In this document: positions 5,362 to 5,453 of the stretch, in pieces
How the letters are laid out: each line of letters begins with the position of its first letter
Position numbering within the stretch: the stretch's first letter is position 1
Assembly: GCA_034437615.1 (NCBI GenBank)
Contig: DAOTTW010000459.1
Span: 1-5,453 of the forward strand
Source: DAOTTW01 sp034437615
Lineage (GTDB): Bacteria > Chloroflexota > Anaerolineae > Aggregatilineales > Phototrophicaceae
Direction of reading: 5' to 3'
Length of the DNA: 5,453 nucleotides
Program-made: the position numbers and the translations under genes
Notes under the pieces: generated by a model
Database searches by the model: none
Seen by the model: only the letters and a program-made list of their open reading frames with translations
What the model was told of the DNA's origin: nothing

Positions 5362-5453
5362 GGACACGGCAAGCCGTGTCCCTACGAACGATGTCCTGTA
5401 GGGACACCCTTCTGGGTGTCCGAGCGGCGTCAGCCGCATTGCTTGTTTTTTAG
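5362..5453. repeat. Composite hairpin intergenic repeat, right copy, with third hairpin and T-run
   Basis: Hairpin 1 is GGACACGGC (5362-5370) pairing with GCCGTGTCC (5373-5381), running into GTCCCTAC (5378-5385). After a 12-nt spacer GTAGGGAC (5398-5405) leads into hairpin 2, GGACACCC (5402-5409), loop TTCT, GGGTGTCC (5414-5421). The plan is identical to 2-70, but the stems differ in sequence while remaining fully paired. A third stem GCGGC (5424-5428) and GCCGC (5433-5437) follows, then T6 at 5446-5451. The 8-nt gap between stem and T-run makes it a poor intrinsic terminator. The element may extend past the right edge. Confidence 0.75.

Noticed and set aside
1..5453. Gene block flanked by repeats as a composite mobile element
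   Set aside because: No transposase, integrase or target duplication is visible, and the same repeat core also lies inside the block at 3584-3599, so the repeats look like ordinary intergenic elements.

Overview
The window looks like a bacterial chromosome segment with moderately high GC. My best guess is a Chloroflexota (Anaerolineae-like) genome. The grounds are indirect: short GTAGGGAC-type hairpin repeats between genes, the general look of the proteins, and a metal ABC permease fused to a DNA-binding domain. I could not run any search, so the lineage is an inference.

Layout. Bases 1-185 hold two kinds of dispersed hairpin repeat and no gene. Bases 242-3574 (+) form a tight three-gene operon for a metal-ion ABC importer of the TroBCD/MntABC/ZnuBC type: an ATPase, then two ABC-3 family permeases, separated by only 3 nt each. 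After a 28-nt gap holding a repeat remnant come two genes on the minus strand: a small HEAT-repeat protein (3603-3944) and a DUF368 membrane protein (4039-5094), whose family includes undecaprenyl-phosphate translocases. Bases 5095-5361 carry the probable promoter region of the DUF368 gene and nothing else I can support. Bases 5362-5453 hold a second copy of the composite hairpin repeat seen at the left edge.

How the parts work together. The ATPase and two permeases should form an importer for Mn, Zn or Fe. No substrate-binding protein is encoded in the window. The second permease is the most unusual object here. It is 501 aa long and carries a roughly 75-residue insert with six cysteines (CxxxC, CxxC, CxxC) in a loop I place outside the membrane. 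It also has a longer than expected second outer loop and a C-terminal winged-helix domain resembling DtxR/MntR that should lie in the cytoplasm. One polypeptide may therefore combine an outer metal-binding module, the transport channel and a metal-linked regulator. The DUF368 and HEAT genes have no obvious functional link to the importer.

Two automatic start codons (GTG at 176 and GTG at 3974) lie inside a repeat element and a hairpin stem respectively. I moved both downstream to ATG codons with proper ribosome binding sites.
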